A stretch of 64,000 bases of DNA from an uncultured Paracoccaceae bacterium (GCA_947497065.1 CANMEQ010000001.1:62001-126000); one strand, 5' to 3'; shown: positions 51,216-60,315, counted from the stretch's first letter. Made by a program: numbers and translations. The notes: generated from the letters alone by a model not told the origin.

Positions 51216-52406
51216 TCACATCGGTGTTTTTCGGGGTGGCCAAAGGTGCTGGAGCGCGCAGACGAGGGCAAGGGCGATCCACAGGGTGAGGGCGTGCCAT
51301 TGCAGCGCTGCGGCGATGTGGTTGAAGGACCATGAGCCGCAATAGAGCAGGACGGCCCACGGGGGGAGGATCCGCGTGTAGCTCAGCGTGCCTTGGGCGA
51401 TTGCGGTCAGGGCGATGAGGCTGGCGGGGAGGGCAATCATCGCGATCCAGCGGCCATAGTCGATGCCGATGAGGAAGAGCGGCAGGATGGGCAGGGCGAT
51501 GAGGGCGGCGGCGCCGAGCAGGGGCGCGCGGCGCATGTTGCGGGGGCGCAGGCCGAAGAAGGGAAGGCTACAGGCGGCGGCCACGACGGCGAGGTTTAGC
51601 CACGCGGCCGGTGTGAAATAGGATTGGACGTAGGCAAAGCCGCTGCCCGCGCCACCGGCCATGAAGGGGAAGGGCCAGGTGCAGATCGGGTCGGGGATGG
51701 CGGCGCAGATCACCGCTGGGTCGGCGGTGGGGTGACGCAGGGCGGCGAGTGTGGCCAGCAGTGTTGCAAGGGCGCACAGGCCAGAGCCGAGGAGCGTGAT
51801 CCGTTTGAGTTGGGGGTGCGCGCGGAAGAAGAGGATCGCCGCGCAGAGGAAGGACCCGCCGAGCAGGGCGTTTGCTTCGTGCAAAAGCGCACAGAGCGGG
51901 AGGGCGGCGCAGGCGGTGAGAAAGAGGGCGCGTGCGCGTTTGGGATGGAGGGTGAGTGCGCCGAGGAGGATGAGGGCGAGGGCGATGAGGCCGAAAACCT
52001 CTTTTCTGATGAGAATATCGGGGTCGTAGGTAATAAACAGCAGGCCCCACGGGGTAAGGATAAGCGGGGTCATAGCCTGTGTTGGGCGGGTGTGGCTGTA
52101 GATTTTCAAGATCAGGGCACACAGAGAGGCACCGGCGAGGCTCAGGAGGAGGATGGCCCAAATGGTCGCGGGCCCGCCAAAGAAAGAGTGCAGGGCGAGG
52201 CTGATTTGGCCGCCCAAACCGCGCCGCACGAAGCCATCGGCGTAGTTGATCAAGAATTCACTGACGGGGTAGCGCGTGGGGGTGGGCTGCCACAGGGACC
52301 ACCACATGAGGACGATCGGAACAGCCATCGCAAGGCTGAGGAGGAGGCGGTGGGTGGTCCACAGGCGACGTTCAAGCGCGGTGGCGAGGGAGGAGAGGTG
52401 TTTCAT
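51216..52406 (-). CDS. Hydrophobic multi-pass membrane protein of unknown function
   Basis: 396 residues with about ten to twelve membrane helices (for example LLLSLAMAVPIVLMWWS, ILLLSLAGASLCALILKI, LIALALILLGALTL, ALLGAAALIALPILPLFLIG). A conserved-looking pair FLINYADGFVRRGLGGQ and YDPDILIRKEVFG sits in loops near 48-65 and 128-140. The pattern resembles EpsG/GT-C-like membrane enzymes, but no motif proves this. Function unknown. Confidence 0.75.
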   Translation of the reverse strand: MKHLSSLATALERRLWTTHRLLLSLAMAVPIVLMWWSLWQPTPTRYPVSEFLINYADGFVRRGLGGQISLALHSFFGGPATIWAILLLSLAGASLCALILKIYSHTRPTQAMTPLILTPWGLLFITYDPDILIRKEVFGLIALALILLGALTLHPKRARALFLTACAALPLCALLHEANALLGGSFLCAAILFFRAHPQLKRITLLGSGLCALATLLATLAALRHPTADPAVICAAIPDPICTWPFPFMAGGAGSGFAYVQSYFTPAAWLNLAVVAAACSLPFFGLRPRNMRRAPLLGAAALIALPILPLFLIGIDYGRWIAMIALPASLIALTAIAQGTLSYTRILPPWAVLLYCGSWSFNHIAAALQWHALTLWIALALVCALQHLWPPRKTPM

Positions 52407-52544
52407 AGATGCCGTTGTTCGCCCCCCAAGTGGTAGTGTTACCCTACGGCGGAGTGCGTGGGGGCGTCAAAAGGTTTGGCGAGGGGCAATGCCAAAGACA
52501 GCGATGACCAGTGTCGGCGCGATGGTTTTGTGAAACGTGAAGGG

Positions 52545-52870
52545 GGAGGTAGTGCAGGTTTCTGTTGCCAGGTACCTGCGAACCCCGCCTTAGGCTGCTA
52601 GGCGTAAGGGCTTAAGATTTCAATGTTTCGCACAGCTTACGCTGCGAGAGCCATTGGAGCTTTGTTGTCATTTGCAACTACTCTAGATGTACCGATAACG
52701 GTGGTAACTCACCGAAACAAAGCTAACCCCTTTAGACGTTCGTCGATCCTATTTCGTCCCCAAACTGGCCAAATGAACCGTATGTTGGTGGAGACGCCGG
52801 GTACCGCCCCCGGGTCCGATCCGCTTATTACGAGCGCGTTTATGTTCATAGTCCCGAAAGACATTGGAGA
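52545..52870 (-). ncRNA. ssrA: Two-piece (circularly permuted) tmRNA, boundaries approximate
   Basis: On the minus strand the acceptor piece comes first and ends at 52786 with GGCGTCTCCACCA; after a 24-nt spacer the second piece begins at 52761 with GGGGACGAAATAGGATCGACG, the conserved tmRNA 5' end. The 7-bp acceptor stem GGGGACG/CGTCTCC has the G3-U pair that marks alanine tRNA. The tag is coded by 52675-52637: GCA then ANDNKAPMALAA and TAA. Two paired segments (TGCGAA/TTCGCA at 52577-52632 and GCAGGT/ACCTGC at 52554-52579) close the coding piece. Ends at 52545 and 52870 are estimates. The plus-strand frame at 52623-53000 is antisense to it. Confidence 0.93.
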
Positions 52871-52897
52871 TATAGGATGCGGACCCTTGGGTTTCAA
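52869..52897 (-). promoter_or_regulatory. Sigma-70-like promoter of ssrA
   Basis: TTGAAA (52892-52897) and TATATC (52869-52874) on the minus strand with 17-bp spacing, giving a start near 52862, just before the acceptor piece. Confidence 0.65.
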
Positions 52898-53054
52898 GGG
52901 CTGCTGCGGGGATTGGTGCATTCGCGTTCAAAACAAAGTGTGGGCGCATTGTGGTCATGAGATTGACACAATACGGTGGTTGTGCGGGAAAGGTACGTAA
53001 ACGATTACAGAAACCATAGGCAATTGGGCCGATGGCGCGTTGAAAGGGCAAAGT

Positions 53055-53450
53055 ATGGGTGTGTTCAGCCGGTTTAGGAAAGAAACCGAAGGCGCAACAA
53101 CGATTGAATTTCTATTTTGGATTCCAGTGATGGTGGTTGTGATTGCGATGACCGTCGATGCTGTCATGTTGATGAACCACAATCAAACCATGTTTAATTT
53201 GGCCCGCGATGCATCACGGGCTGTTGCTGTAGGGGCGATGACGCCGTCTGAGGCGGAAGACAGTCTTTCAAGCTGGAAATCCAGCACCGGATCGACGGTG
53301 ACGGTTGTTGATGACGGGTCAGGTTTTGTGACGACGACGATCAAAACGCCATTTTCGTCTGCCGGAAATATGTCCGGTCTGTTTCTGAAAGGTGATTTGG
53401 GGGCCACGGCGGTGATGTGGATTGAAGGGGGCACAACCAGTGGAAGCTAA
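53055..53450 (+). CDS. TadE-family pilus assembly protein
   Basis: 131 residues from ATG 53055. N-terminal FRKETEGATTIEFLFWIPVMVVVIAMTVDAVMLM has the GA-T-x-E-F start and hydrophobic helix of TadE-like pseudopilins, including Glu at about position 5 of the mature helix. Pairs with the TadG-like gene that overlaps its end. Tad secretion/pilus system; other tad genes are not in this window. Confidence 0.87.
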   Translation: MGVFSRFRKETEGATTIEFLFWIPVMVVVIAMTVDAVMLMNHNQTMFNLARDASRAVAVGAMTPSEAEDSLSSWKSSTGSTVTVVDDGSGFVTTTIKTPFSSAGNMSGLFLKGDLGATAVMWIEGGTTSGS

Positions 53451-54933
53451 AGTGGCCTTGACCAAATTTGCCATGAACCGGTTGGCACGCCTGATGTCGT
53501 TTCGGTCTGACGTTCGCGGCAGTGCGACCATTTTCGGGCTCTACATGTTTCTGGTTGCGGTGTTTGTTCTGGGCATCGCACTTGACCGTGCCAATGGGTG
53601 GCGCGTGCGTCAGCAGTTGCAGGTGGCCAGTGATGCGGCGGCTTTGGCTGGTGCGGCAAACCTGAATGATTTGACCTATGCAAAGGCTATCGCCGTGGAG
53701 ACCGGGCGACGGAATTTGCCGGACCCTGCGTCCTTGGTTGAGAGCGACATTGTGTTTGGCAGTTTGGACCCTGATACGCTGGAATTTGTTGTGGGGCCGA
53801 ATGACGATGGCGAGATTACCGCCGTGGCGGCTTTTGCGGGGCGGACTGCAGAACGCGGGAACAGTGTGTCGACGTTGCTACTTTCGATGATGGGTATGGA
53901 TTCGCTGAACGTGAATGCTGGAGCGGTCGCGGTGGCTGCGGCAGGCGATGAGACCGATGTCGCGGCGACCTGTCATGACGCCTTGTTTCTGAGCACAAGT
54001 TTTGTGCAAACAGGGGGCGGAAACGATTTTGAGGGCGCGGTTTGCGTGCATGGTCAAAATGGGGTGCGCACCGGCGGCGGTGATCATTTTAACGAGAATG
54101 TGCGATTTACGGCAGAAGATGAGAGCGACATCATTCTCAACAGCTATTCTCCATCGACTTTGGAACGTGATGACCTTGTTGCGGAGCGGTCGATGCAGCC
54201 GGTTTTGCTGCCGCAGCTGGAAGGGATGCGGACCTCTATTTTCGATGATCTTTGGATTTCAGAAGACGACGACCCCAGTCTTTGGAGCCAAGGTGTGCAC
54301 CCACAAGGCTATAATCTGCACTACAAAATCGGTGAATACGAGATTACTGTGGCTGACTATGACGGTATTTTACCGGGCTTTATTTTTGATGACGACGGCA
54401 AGGCACAGGTGAATATGCGCAATGGATATTGGGGTATTCAGCCGGGGGAGATCGAGCCCAATACGATTTACCTCAATGAGGACAGCATTCAGTTTTCGGG
54501 GGGGGTAGATATTCAAGACGCGGCGTTTGTGTCAAAGCAGAATATTGGTGTTGGCGGTGGGTCCCAGCTGTTTTTCGACGACGTTTATTTTATCGGGACG
54601 AGTTTGAATATGTCCGGCAGCATCACGTGGGGTGACCGCGTGGACCCCTGCAATGTTGACTATGGGGTCTATGTTTTTGGGACCAGCAGCCTGTCGCTTG
54701 GCGGGTGGTATTCGGGTGCTTCGGTGAACGGGATGGTCGGTGCGGCACCGTCGTTCAACCCTGGTGGCGGTATGACCGGTACGGGTGTGTATTTTGAAAC
54801 GGATAGCAATCTAAGCATGGGCGGGGCCTATGATCTTTTTGGCTGTGACGAGCCGCGCGACTCTGAGGTGCCGATCCTTGACCCTAGTATTGAGGGTGAT
54901 CCGGTTTTGGCGGGATCGTTGTTGTACCGCTAG
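53440..54933 (+). CDS. TadG-like protein with long C-terminal domain
   Basis: 497 residues from GTG 53440, which follows GGGGGC by about eight bases; GTG 53452 and ATG 53473 are alternatives. The N-terminal GSATIFGLYMFLVAVFVLGIALDRANG is a TadG-like membrane anchor, and DAAALAGAANLND is the Tad-associated stretch (DUF2134). The rest, about 370 residues, is rich in Gly, Asp and Ser with beta-rich repeats (GGGNDFEGAVCVHGQNGV). Overlaps the TadE gene by 11 bp and converges with the DUF4345 gene. Confidence 0.82.
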   Translation: MEAKVALTKFAMNRLARLMSFRSDVRGSATIFGLYMFLVAVFVLGIALDRANGWRVRQQLQVASDAAALAGAANLNDLTYAKAIAVETGRRNLPDPASLVESDIVFGSLDPDTLEFVVGPNDDGEITAVAAFAGRTAERGNSVSTLLLSMMGMDSLNVNAGAVAVAAAGDETDVAATCHDALFLSTSFVQTGGGNDFEGAVCVHGQNGVRTGGGDHFNENVRFTAEDESDIILNSYSPSTLERDDLVAERSMQPVLLPQLEGMRTSIFDDLWISEDDDPSLWSQGVHPQGYNLHYKIGEYEITVADYDGILPGFIFDDDGKAQVNMRNGYWGIQPGEIEPNTIYLNEDSIQFSGGVDIQDAAFVSKQNIGVGGGSQLFFDDVYFIGTSLNMSGSITWGDRVDPCNVDYGVYVFGTSSLSLGGWYSGASVNGMVGAAPSFNPGGGMTGTGVYFETDSNLSMGGAYDLFGCDEPRDSEVPILDPSIEGDPVLAGSLLYR

Positions 54934-55280
54934 GGCCAGTTGATCCAAATAAGCAAGGCGGCAGGACCCCATTCAAAGCCCAAGAAAATAAGGGCTTTTT
55001 TGAAGGGCGGCTTGTCGAGCAGGATGGAAAGCGCGCGGCCCGCGCCCGCGCCGATATAGGCAATGCCCAAGGCAAAGTAAGCCTGCGGATTGCCGGTGAT
55101 CAAGCACCACAGCCCCAGTGCAACGAACAAGCCACCTGATCCTGCACGCAGTTCGGACAGGCCCATGGTGGACTGTGTTGTGGCCAGATCGAGCGCGCTG
55201 GCAGTGTAACGGGGCGCCAAAAAGCCAAAGGCGCCAAAGCCGATGGTGAGAAGGGCGATGAGAATGTTGATCACGTCCAC
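54930..55280 (-). CDS. DUF4345-like small membrane protein
   Basis: 116 residues from a GTG 55280 preceded by AAGGA (7-nt spacing); the in-frame upstream start is a TTG. Four hydrophobic segments with GLSELRAGSGGLFVALGLWCL and AYIGAGAGRALSI typical of DUF4345. Its stop overlaps the end of the TadG-like gene by 4 bp. Function unknown. Confidence 0.75.
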   Translation of the reverse strand: MDVINILIALLTIGFGAFGFLAPRYTASALDLATTQSTMGLSELRAGSGGLFVALGLWCLITGNPQAYFALGIAYIGAGAGRALSILLDKPPFKKALIFLGFEWGPAALLIWINWP

Positions 55281-55351
55281 GTGATAATCCTTCGTCAAAA
55301 AGTACCGTTTATAGGTTTACGGTGGCGCGCGCCTGTTAGATGCAAATTGAG

Positions 55352-56071
55352 TTAGGGTTTCATTGGCTTCTGATCAGCCACATGGCAGCCCAAGTCGGCG
55401 GTGTAATCCGCCAGCTCTTGCAATAGATCGCTGACCTTTGCGGCGTCTTGGGCGTCGAGCGCGTCGGTGATTTGGGTGTGCAGTTTGATGATGTGATCGC
55501 GGGAGCGGGCCGTGAAGGTGATCATGTTCATCAAGGGCTCAATCGCCTCGACCGCGCCGGCCAATTGGTAGGAGAGTACGGGGTTACCTGCGCCATCGAC
55601 CAAGGCGCGGTGGAACGCCACGTCGGAGGCGCAGAAGCTTTCATCGCTGAGGCCCGGTTGGGATTGGCGGGTGATTTCAGCACGCATTGTGGCGAGGTGA
55701 TCGGCCGTGCGGCGTGCGGCAGACAGAGGGGCGCAGGCGCGTTCAAGTGCAAATCGGGCTTCGCAGGCGGTTGTGAAATCGACGGCGTTCATGCTGAGCA
55801 GCAGGGCGGATGTGGTGATTTGTTGGCCGTAGGCGTCTTCAAACCGGAGGCGATTGACAAAGGCGCCACCGGTGGCTCCGCGCTGGGTGCGGATGAGGGA
55901 TTGCGCGGCGAGACGTTTAAGCGCCTCACGCACTGTGGAGCGCGAAACGCTGAATTGATCGCTGAGTTCTGCTTCGGAGGGGAGCCGTTCGCCCACGTCT
56001 AAATCGCCGGACACAATGGCATCCCGGATGGATTTTGCGATCTGCGCTGAGAGGTCTGGTGCATTTTTCAT
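55352..56071 (-). CDS. FadR/GntR-family regulator
   Basis: 239 residues. Winged helix at 8-75 (LPSEAELSDQFSVSRSTVREALKRLAAQSLI) and an FCD ligand domain (ACEARFALERACAPLSA, FHRALVDGAGNPVL) with a possible His metal site in HTQITDALDA. Divergent from the DUF2182-DUF1326-DinB-dmdA-acuI cluster; a 26-bp perfect palindrome lies directly before its ATG. Likely represses its own gene and the facing cluster, with a carboxylic acid as ligand. Confidence 0.9.
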   Translation of the reverse strand: MKNAPDLSAQIAKSIRDAIVSGDLDVGERLPSEAELSDQFSVSRSTVREALKRLAAQSLIRTQRGATGGAFVNRLRFEDAYGQQITTSALLLSMNAVDFTTACEARFALERACAPLSAARRTADHLATMRAEITRQSQPGLSDESFCASDVAFHRALVDGAGNPVLSYQLAGAVEAIEPLMNMITFTARSRDHIIKLHTQITDALDAQDAAKVSDLLQELADYTADLGCHVADQKPMKP

Positions 56072-56097
56072 TTGTCAGACATTTAAATGTCTGACAA
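56072..56097. promoter_or_regulatory. 26-bp perfect palindrome, candidate FadR-type operator
   Basis: Half site TTGTCAGACATTT followed directly by its exact reverse complement. The left end abuts the start codon of the regulator (56069-56071) and the right end is 39 bp from the facing gene. Confidence 0.75.
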
Positions 56098-56136
56098 TTG
56101 TTTGACAAGAGATGAGTCGCTTGGGAGGGCGCTGCA

Positions 56137-56922
56137 TTGAACCGGATCTTAAATCTGCGATCCATTTTGTGGTTGGCCTTTTTTACGGCCATCATCGCGG
56201 CTTGGGCGATGATGTACATGATGGCCGTGGGGATGGATTTGGATTGGGTCGGGCGGCCCGGTGAGATGGGCGCGCGGATGGCGGCGATGGACCCGCGGAT
56301 GCCAATGGATATGCCCATGGCGCGCTTTGGGCCGCTGTTTTTCATGTGGGCGATCATGATGCTGGCCATGATGTTTCCGACGCTGGTGCCGACGCTACGG
56401 TCTTATGAAGATTTGATCGCGAATGCAGATGGCTCGCGGGCGGGATGGGCCGGTGTTTTGCTGGGATATTTCGTGGTTTGGGTCGGGTTTGCGGCGGTGA
56501 TCACGGGGGTACAGCTGGCGCTGTTGTATGGCGGTGTTGTGGATATGCTGGGCATCGCGAAAAGCGTTTGGGTGTCGGCGGGGCTGTTGATTGTCGTTGG
56601 TTTGTTTCAGTTTAGCCGCATGAAAGAGGTGTGCCATGGGGTGTGCCATGCGCCGATGATGTATTTCTTGGGGCATTGGAAGACTGGGTTTGGCGGCGGA
56701 TTGCGCATGGGGCTTGGGCTTGGCGCGTTTTGTGTGGGCTGTTGTTGGGGATTCATGGCGCTGGGGTTTGTTGGCGGCGTGATGAGCCTGCTTTGGATGG
56801 GGCTCGCGACGTTGTTTATGGTATTGGAAAAGCTGCCGCAGATTGGGCACGCTGTCACAAAACCGGCGGGGGTTGCCCTTATTCTTGCCGGATTAGCATT
56901 GCCCGTTTGGGGCGCATTTTAA
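56137..56922 (+). CDS. DUF2182 membrane protein
   Basis: 261 residues starting at TTG 56137, with GGGAGG (56122-56127) a good distance upstream. Five to seven hydrophobic helices; Met-rich and His-containing segments such as WAIMMLAMMFPTLVPTL and CHAPMMYFLGHWKTG, and CVGCCWGFMALGF, suggest metal handling. Family is described as predicted metal-binding membrane proteins. Followed 13 bp later by the DUF1326 gene. Confidence 0.85.
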   Translation: MNRILNLRSILWLAFFTAIIAAWAMMYMMAVGMDLDWVGRPGEMGARMAAMDPRMPMDMPMARFGPLFFMWAIMMLAMMFPTLVPTLRSYEDLIANADGSRAGWAGVLLGYFVVWVGFAAVITGVQLALLYGGVVDMLGIAKSVWVSAGLLIVVGLFQFSRMKEVCHGVCHAPMMYFLGHWKTGFGGGLRMGLGLGAFCVGCCWGFMALGFVGGVMSLLWMGLATLFMVLEKLPQIGHAVTKPAGVALILAGLALPVWGAF

Positions 56923-56935
56923 GAGAGGTTGAGAG

Positions 56936-57646
56936 ATGGCCAGTAAGACACGTGAACCCGCGGATCGGTTGCCGATTTCGCAACGGATTGACAGCCGCGT
57001 GGCAAACAACCCTGCGCGGCGCAAAATGCAACCGACGGAGTGGGCGATTAAGGGCGAGCTGTTTTTGAACTGTTCGTGCACCGTGTTTTGCCCCTGTGTT
57101 GTCAGCCTTGGGGCGCATCCGCCCACGGAAGGGGATTGTAAGGCTTGGATGGCGATTGCCATTGATGAGGGCCATTTCGAAGGCGAGGATTTGTCGGGCC
57201 TGAATGTGGGGTTGATGGTGGAAATCCCGGGCCGCATGGGCGAGGGCGACTGGCGCGTTGCGGCCTATATTGATGAGCGGTCGACACAGAAGGCCTACAA
57301 CGGGTTGCTGAAGATTTTCAGTGGTCAAGCGGGGGGAACCACGGGGCTGTTTACCTATCTGGTGTCAACGATCATCGGCGCGGAACGTGAGAAGGTTGAG
57401 ATCGTGCGCGATGGGAAGAAGCGCGGGCTGTATATCGGTCGTAAAATTGCCGGTGAGATCGAGATGATCGATGGGGGCAATCCGGATCATCCGGTGATGA
57501 TCACCAATTCCAAATACTGGATGGGGCCGGATATTATCGCGGCCAAGGGGCTGAAATCGAAGGTCCGTGATTACGGGCGTATTTGGGATTTTGGTGGCAA
57601 GTCGGCGGAGATTTGTCCGATTGATTGGAAAGGCCCAAAGCCGTGA
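56936..57646 (+). CDS. DUF1326 protein
   Basis: 236 residues. NCSCTVFCPCVVS near residue 41 gives the C-x-C-x3-C-x-C motif of DUF1326, probably a metal site. Pairs with the DUF2182 gene as in many proteobacteria. Stop overlaps the start of the DinB gene by GTGA. No signal peptide. Confidence 0.87.
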   Translation: MASKTREPADRLPISQRIDSRVANNPARRKMQPTEWAIKGELFLNCSCTVFCPCVVSLGAHPPTEGDCKAWMAIAIDEGHFEGEDLSGLNVGLMVEIPGRMGEGDWRVAAYIDERSTQKAYNGLLKIFSGQAGGTTGLFTYLVSTIIGAEREKVEIVRDGKKRGLYIGRKIAGEIEMIDGGNPDHPVMITNSKYWMGPDIIAAKGLKSKVRDYGRIWDFGGKSAEICPIDWKGPKP

Positions 57647-58146
57647 TCACCCGTGAGTATTGTCAAAGCATGGCATCGTATAATCGTTGGCAAAACAATA
57701 GCTTGAGATCTCATGTTGGAGCGATGGATGAAGAGGAGTTGCGCGCGGATCGCGGGCTGTTTTTCGGATCGATGATGGCGACGCTGAACCATATCTTATG
57801 GGCGGATCTGTTGTGGATTGCGCGATTTGATGGAGGGCAAGAGTCGGGCGTGCCTGCGCAAGACAACACTGTGATGACGGAGACCAAGGCGGAGTGGGAC
57901 CGGCTGCGGTTTGCGACTGATGGCCGGATTTTGGAATGGGCGCGACGGGTGAAAGCCGTTGATTTGGTCGAAACGCTGACGTGGTATTCCAATTCGCAAC
58001 AACGGGAGTTTCATCAGCCCATGGGGATGTGCGTGACGCATATGTTCAACCATCAGACCCATCATCGCGGGCAGGTCCATGCGGTGTTAACGGGGCTGGG
58101 GCGTGAGACGATGGATACCGATCTTGTATTTTTGCCGGAGGGCTAG
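57643..58146 (+). CDS. DinB-family protein
   Basis: 167 residues from GTG 57643, overlapping the DUF1326 stop as GTGA. Four-helix bundle pattern YNRWQNNSLRSHV near the start, ATLNHILWADLLW with the first metal His, and HMFNHQTHHRGQVHAVLTGLG with the His pair of the DinB/YfiT metal site. Metal-dependent small-molecule transferase or hydrolase of unknown substrate. Confidence 0.87.
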   Translation: MITREYCQSMASYNRWQNNSLRSHVGAMDEEELRADRGLFFGSMMATLNHILWADLLWIARFDGGQESGVPAQDNTVMTETKAEWDRLRFATDGRILEWARRVKAVDLVETLTWYSNSQQREFHQPMGMCVTHMFNHQTHHRGQVHAVLTGLGRETMDTDLVFLPEG

Positions 58147-58149
58147 GGT

Positions 58150-59250
58150 ATGGCTGTAATTGCGGGGTCTCGGCGGGTGCGGCGGACGCCGTTTTCGGAT
58201 GGTGTCGAAGCGGCGGGTGTAAAGGGGTACACTGTTTATAACCGCATGTTATTGCCGACCTTTTTCAGGTCTGTGGTGGAGGACTATCACCATTTGAAAT
58301 CGGCTGTGCAGGTTTGGGATGTTGCGGTTGAGCGGCAAGTGGAAATTCGCGGGCCTGATGCGGGACGTTTGATGCAAATGCTGACGCCACGCGATTTGCG
58401 GGGGATGTTGCCGGGCATGTGTTATTACGTGCCGATGGTGGATGAAACGGGCGGGATGTTGAATGATCCTGTGGCTGTAAAACTGTCTGAGGATCGCTAT
58501 TGGGTTTCGATCGCTGATAGTGATTTGTTGTTGTGGGTCAAAGGGTTGGCCTATGGGTTTCGGATGGATGTCATGGTGGATGAGCCGGATGTGTCGCCCT
58601 TGGCCATTCAAGGACCAAAGGCGGATGCTTTGGCGGCGCGTGTTTTCGGGGACGGGGTGAAGGATTTGCGGTTTTTCCGCTACGGTCATTTCGATTTTCA
58701 AGGGCGCGATATGGTGGTTGCGCGGTCTGGCTATTCGAAACAGGGCGGTTTTGAGGTTTACGTTGAAGGGGCCGATATTGCGATGCCGCTGTGGAATGCG
58801 CTGATGGAGGCGGGGCGAGATCTGGATGTGCATGCGGGGTGCCCGAACTTGATCGAGCGGATCGAGGGGGGCTTGCTGTCCTATGGCAATGATATGACCC
58901 GTGATAACACGCCCCATGAAGCTGGATTGGGACGGTTTTGTTCGACGCAAACGGCGATTGGCTGTGTGGGGCGTGATGCGCTTTTGCGGGTGAGCAAAGA
59001 AGGCCCTGTGAAACAGGTGCGCGCCATTCGGATTGAGGGGGATTTGCCGCCCTGTGATCGGGAGTGGCCGTTGATGGACGGGCAGCAGCAGGTTGGGAGT
59101 GTCACGTCGTCGGCCTGGTCGCCTGATTTTGAGACAAACGTTGCGATTGGGATGGTGCGTATGACCCATTGGGATCGCGGGACGGATTTGGACGTGGTGA
59201 CACCTACGGGGGTGTTTCCCGCGATTGTAAATGAAACATTCTGGATTTGA
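58150..59250 (+). CDS. dmdA: Dimethylsulfoniopropionate demethylase
   Basis: 366 residues, GcvT-like fold. The N-terminus SRRVRRTPFSDGVEAAGVKGYTVYNRMLLP is that of marine DmdA; LAIQGPKADALAARVFGDGVKDLRFF, SKQGGFEVYVEG and GLLSYGNDMTRDNTPHEAGLG are hallmarks. It moves a methyl group from DMSP to THF, forming methylmercaptopropionate. Next to acuI, the known dmdA partner in roseobacters. Confidence 0.94.
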   Translation: MAVIAGSRRVRRTPFSDGVEAAGVKGYTVYNRMLLPTFFRSVVEDYHHLKSAVQVWDVAVERQVEIRGPDAGRLMQMLTPRDLRGMLPGMCYYVPMVDETGGMLNDPVAVKLSEDRYWVSIADSDLLLWVKGLAYGFRMDVMVDEPDVSPLAIQGPKADALAARVFGDGVKDLRFFRYGHFDFQGRDMVVARSGYSKQGGFEVYVEGADIAMPLWNALMEAGRDLDVHAGCPNLIERIEGGLLSYGNDMTRDNTPHEAGLGRFCSTQTAIGCVGRDALLRVSKEGPVKQVRAIRIEGDLPPCDREWPLMDGQQQVGSVTSSAWSPDFETNVAIGMVRMTHWDRGTDLDVVTPTGVFPAIVNETFWI

Positions 59251-59279
59251 ATTCAGAGGCTTATTGGAGGAAAGACGCT

Positions 59280-60263
59280 ATGTTTAATGCATTGGTTGTT
59301 GAGAAGAACGATGAAGGAAAGACCTCTGCGTCTGTTCAGCAGATGACAGAAGACCGGTTGCCTGAGGGCGAGGTGACGGTCGCGGTTGAGTATTCAACGG
59401 TGAATTACAAAGACGGTTTGTGCATCGGGCCGGGCGGTGGATTGGTGCGCAACTACCCGCATATTCCGGGCATTGATTTTGCGGGCACAGTCGAGACGTC
59501 GAGCGATGATCGGTACAAGGCGGGTGACAAGGTTGTTTTGACAGGTTGGCGTGTTGGGGAGGCCCATTGGGGTGGCTATGCCCAAAAGGCGCGGGTTAAG
59601 GCCGATTGGTTGGTGCCGTTGCCAGAGGGTTTGGATACGCGCCAAGCGATGGCCGTTGGGACGGCTGGATTTACCGCCATGCTGGCTGTGATGGCCTTGG
59701 AAGATCACGGGATCAAGGATGGCCCCGTGTTGGTGACCGGCGCTGCGGGCGGTGTTGGGTCTGTGGCGACTGCGATTTTGGCCAATTTGGGCCACGAGGT
59801 AGCGGCGGTCACGGGGCGGCCGGAGACGGCGGATTACCTGACATCTTTGGGGGCCAGCCAGATTGTGGCCCGTGAAGAGCTGAATGAAACCACCAAACGT
59901 CCGTTGGAAGCGGAAACCTGGGGTGGATGTGTTGATGCCGTGGGCGGCGAGATGCTGGCGCGGGTCTTGGGGCAGATGAAATACGGGGCCTCTGTTTCGG
60001 CGGTGGGGTTGGCGGGGGGCGCTGGTTTGCCGGCCACTGTCATTCCGTTTTTGCTGCGCGGTGTGAATTTGCTAGGGATCGACAGTGTGATGCAGCCGTT
60101 TGAAAACCGGCAGCGGGCCTGGGCGCGGATTGCGCAGGATTTGCCGATGGAAAAGCTGGAGGCGATGGTTCAGCCTGCGGTTTTGTCTGATTTGCCGAAC
60201 TTGGGTGCGGATATTTTGAAGGGTCAGGTCAAGGGCCGTGTGGTTGTTGATGTGAACGGGTAA
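59280..60263 (+). CDS. acuI: Acrylyl-CoA reductase (AcuI)
   Basis: 327 residues from ATG 59280, 6 nt after GGAGG; an in-frame ATG at 59247 would extend it into dmdA. Zinc-independent MDR reductase: GIDFAGTVETSSDDRYKAGDKVV, GTAGFTAMLAVMALE, VLVTGAAGGVGSVATAILA. Converts acrylyl-CoA to propionyl-CoA with NADPH, a step of DMSP catabolism and detoxification. Large inverted repeat follows at 60264-60315. Confidence 0.95.
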   Translation: MFNALVVEKNDEGKTSASVQQMTEDRLPEGEVTVAVEYSTVNYKDGLCIGPGGGLVRNYPHIPGIDFAGTVETSSDDRYKAGDKVVLTGWRVGEAHWGGYAQKARVKADWLVPLPEGLDTRQAMAVGTAGFTAMLAVMALEDHGIKDGPVLVTGAAGGVGSVATAILANLGHEVAAVTGRPETADYLTSLGASQIVAREELNETTKRPLEAETWGGCVDAVGGEMLARVLGQMKYGASVSAVGLAGGAGLPATVIPFLLRGVNLLGIDSVMQPFENRQRAWARIAQDLPMEKLEAMVQPAVLSDLPNLGADILKGQVKGRVVVDVNG

Positions 60264-60315
60264 GGGACGGGGCGGCGCTATTCGGCTGTGCCGAAGGCGC
60301 CCCGCCCACCGTCCC
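60264..60315 (+). terminator. Long GC-rich hairpin after acuI
   Basis: GGGACGGGGCGGCGC (60264-60278) pairs with GCGCCCCGCCCACCGTCCC (60297-60315), one unpaired A. No T tract follows, so termination is only likely, or it protects the mRNA 3' end. Confidence 0.5.

Noticed and set aside
51624-52436. 270-codon plus-strand frame opposite the membrane protein
   Set aside because: Gly/Glu/Arg-rich complement of a hydrophobic GC-rich gene; a typical shadow.
52623-53000. Plus-strand 125-codon frame with MLVETPGTAPGSDPL
   Set aside because: It is antisense to the tmRNA gene and its pattern comes from the conserved RNA.
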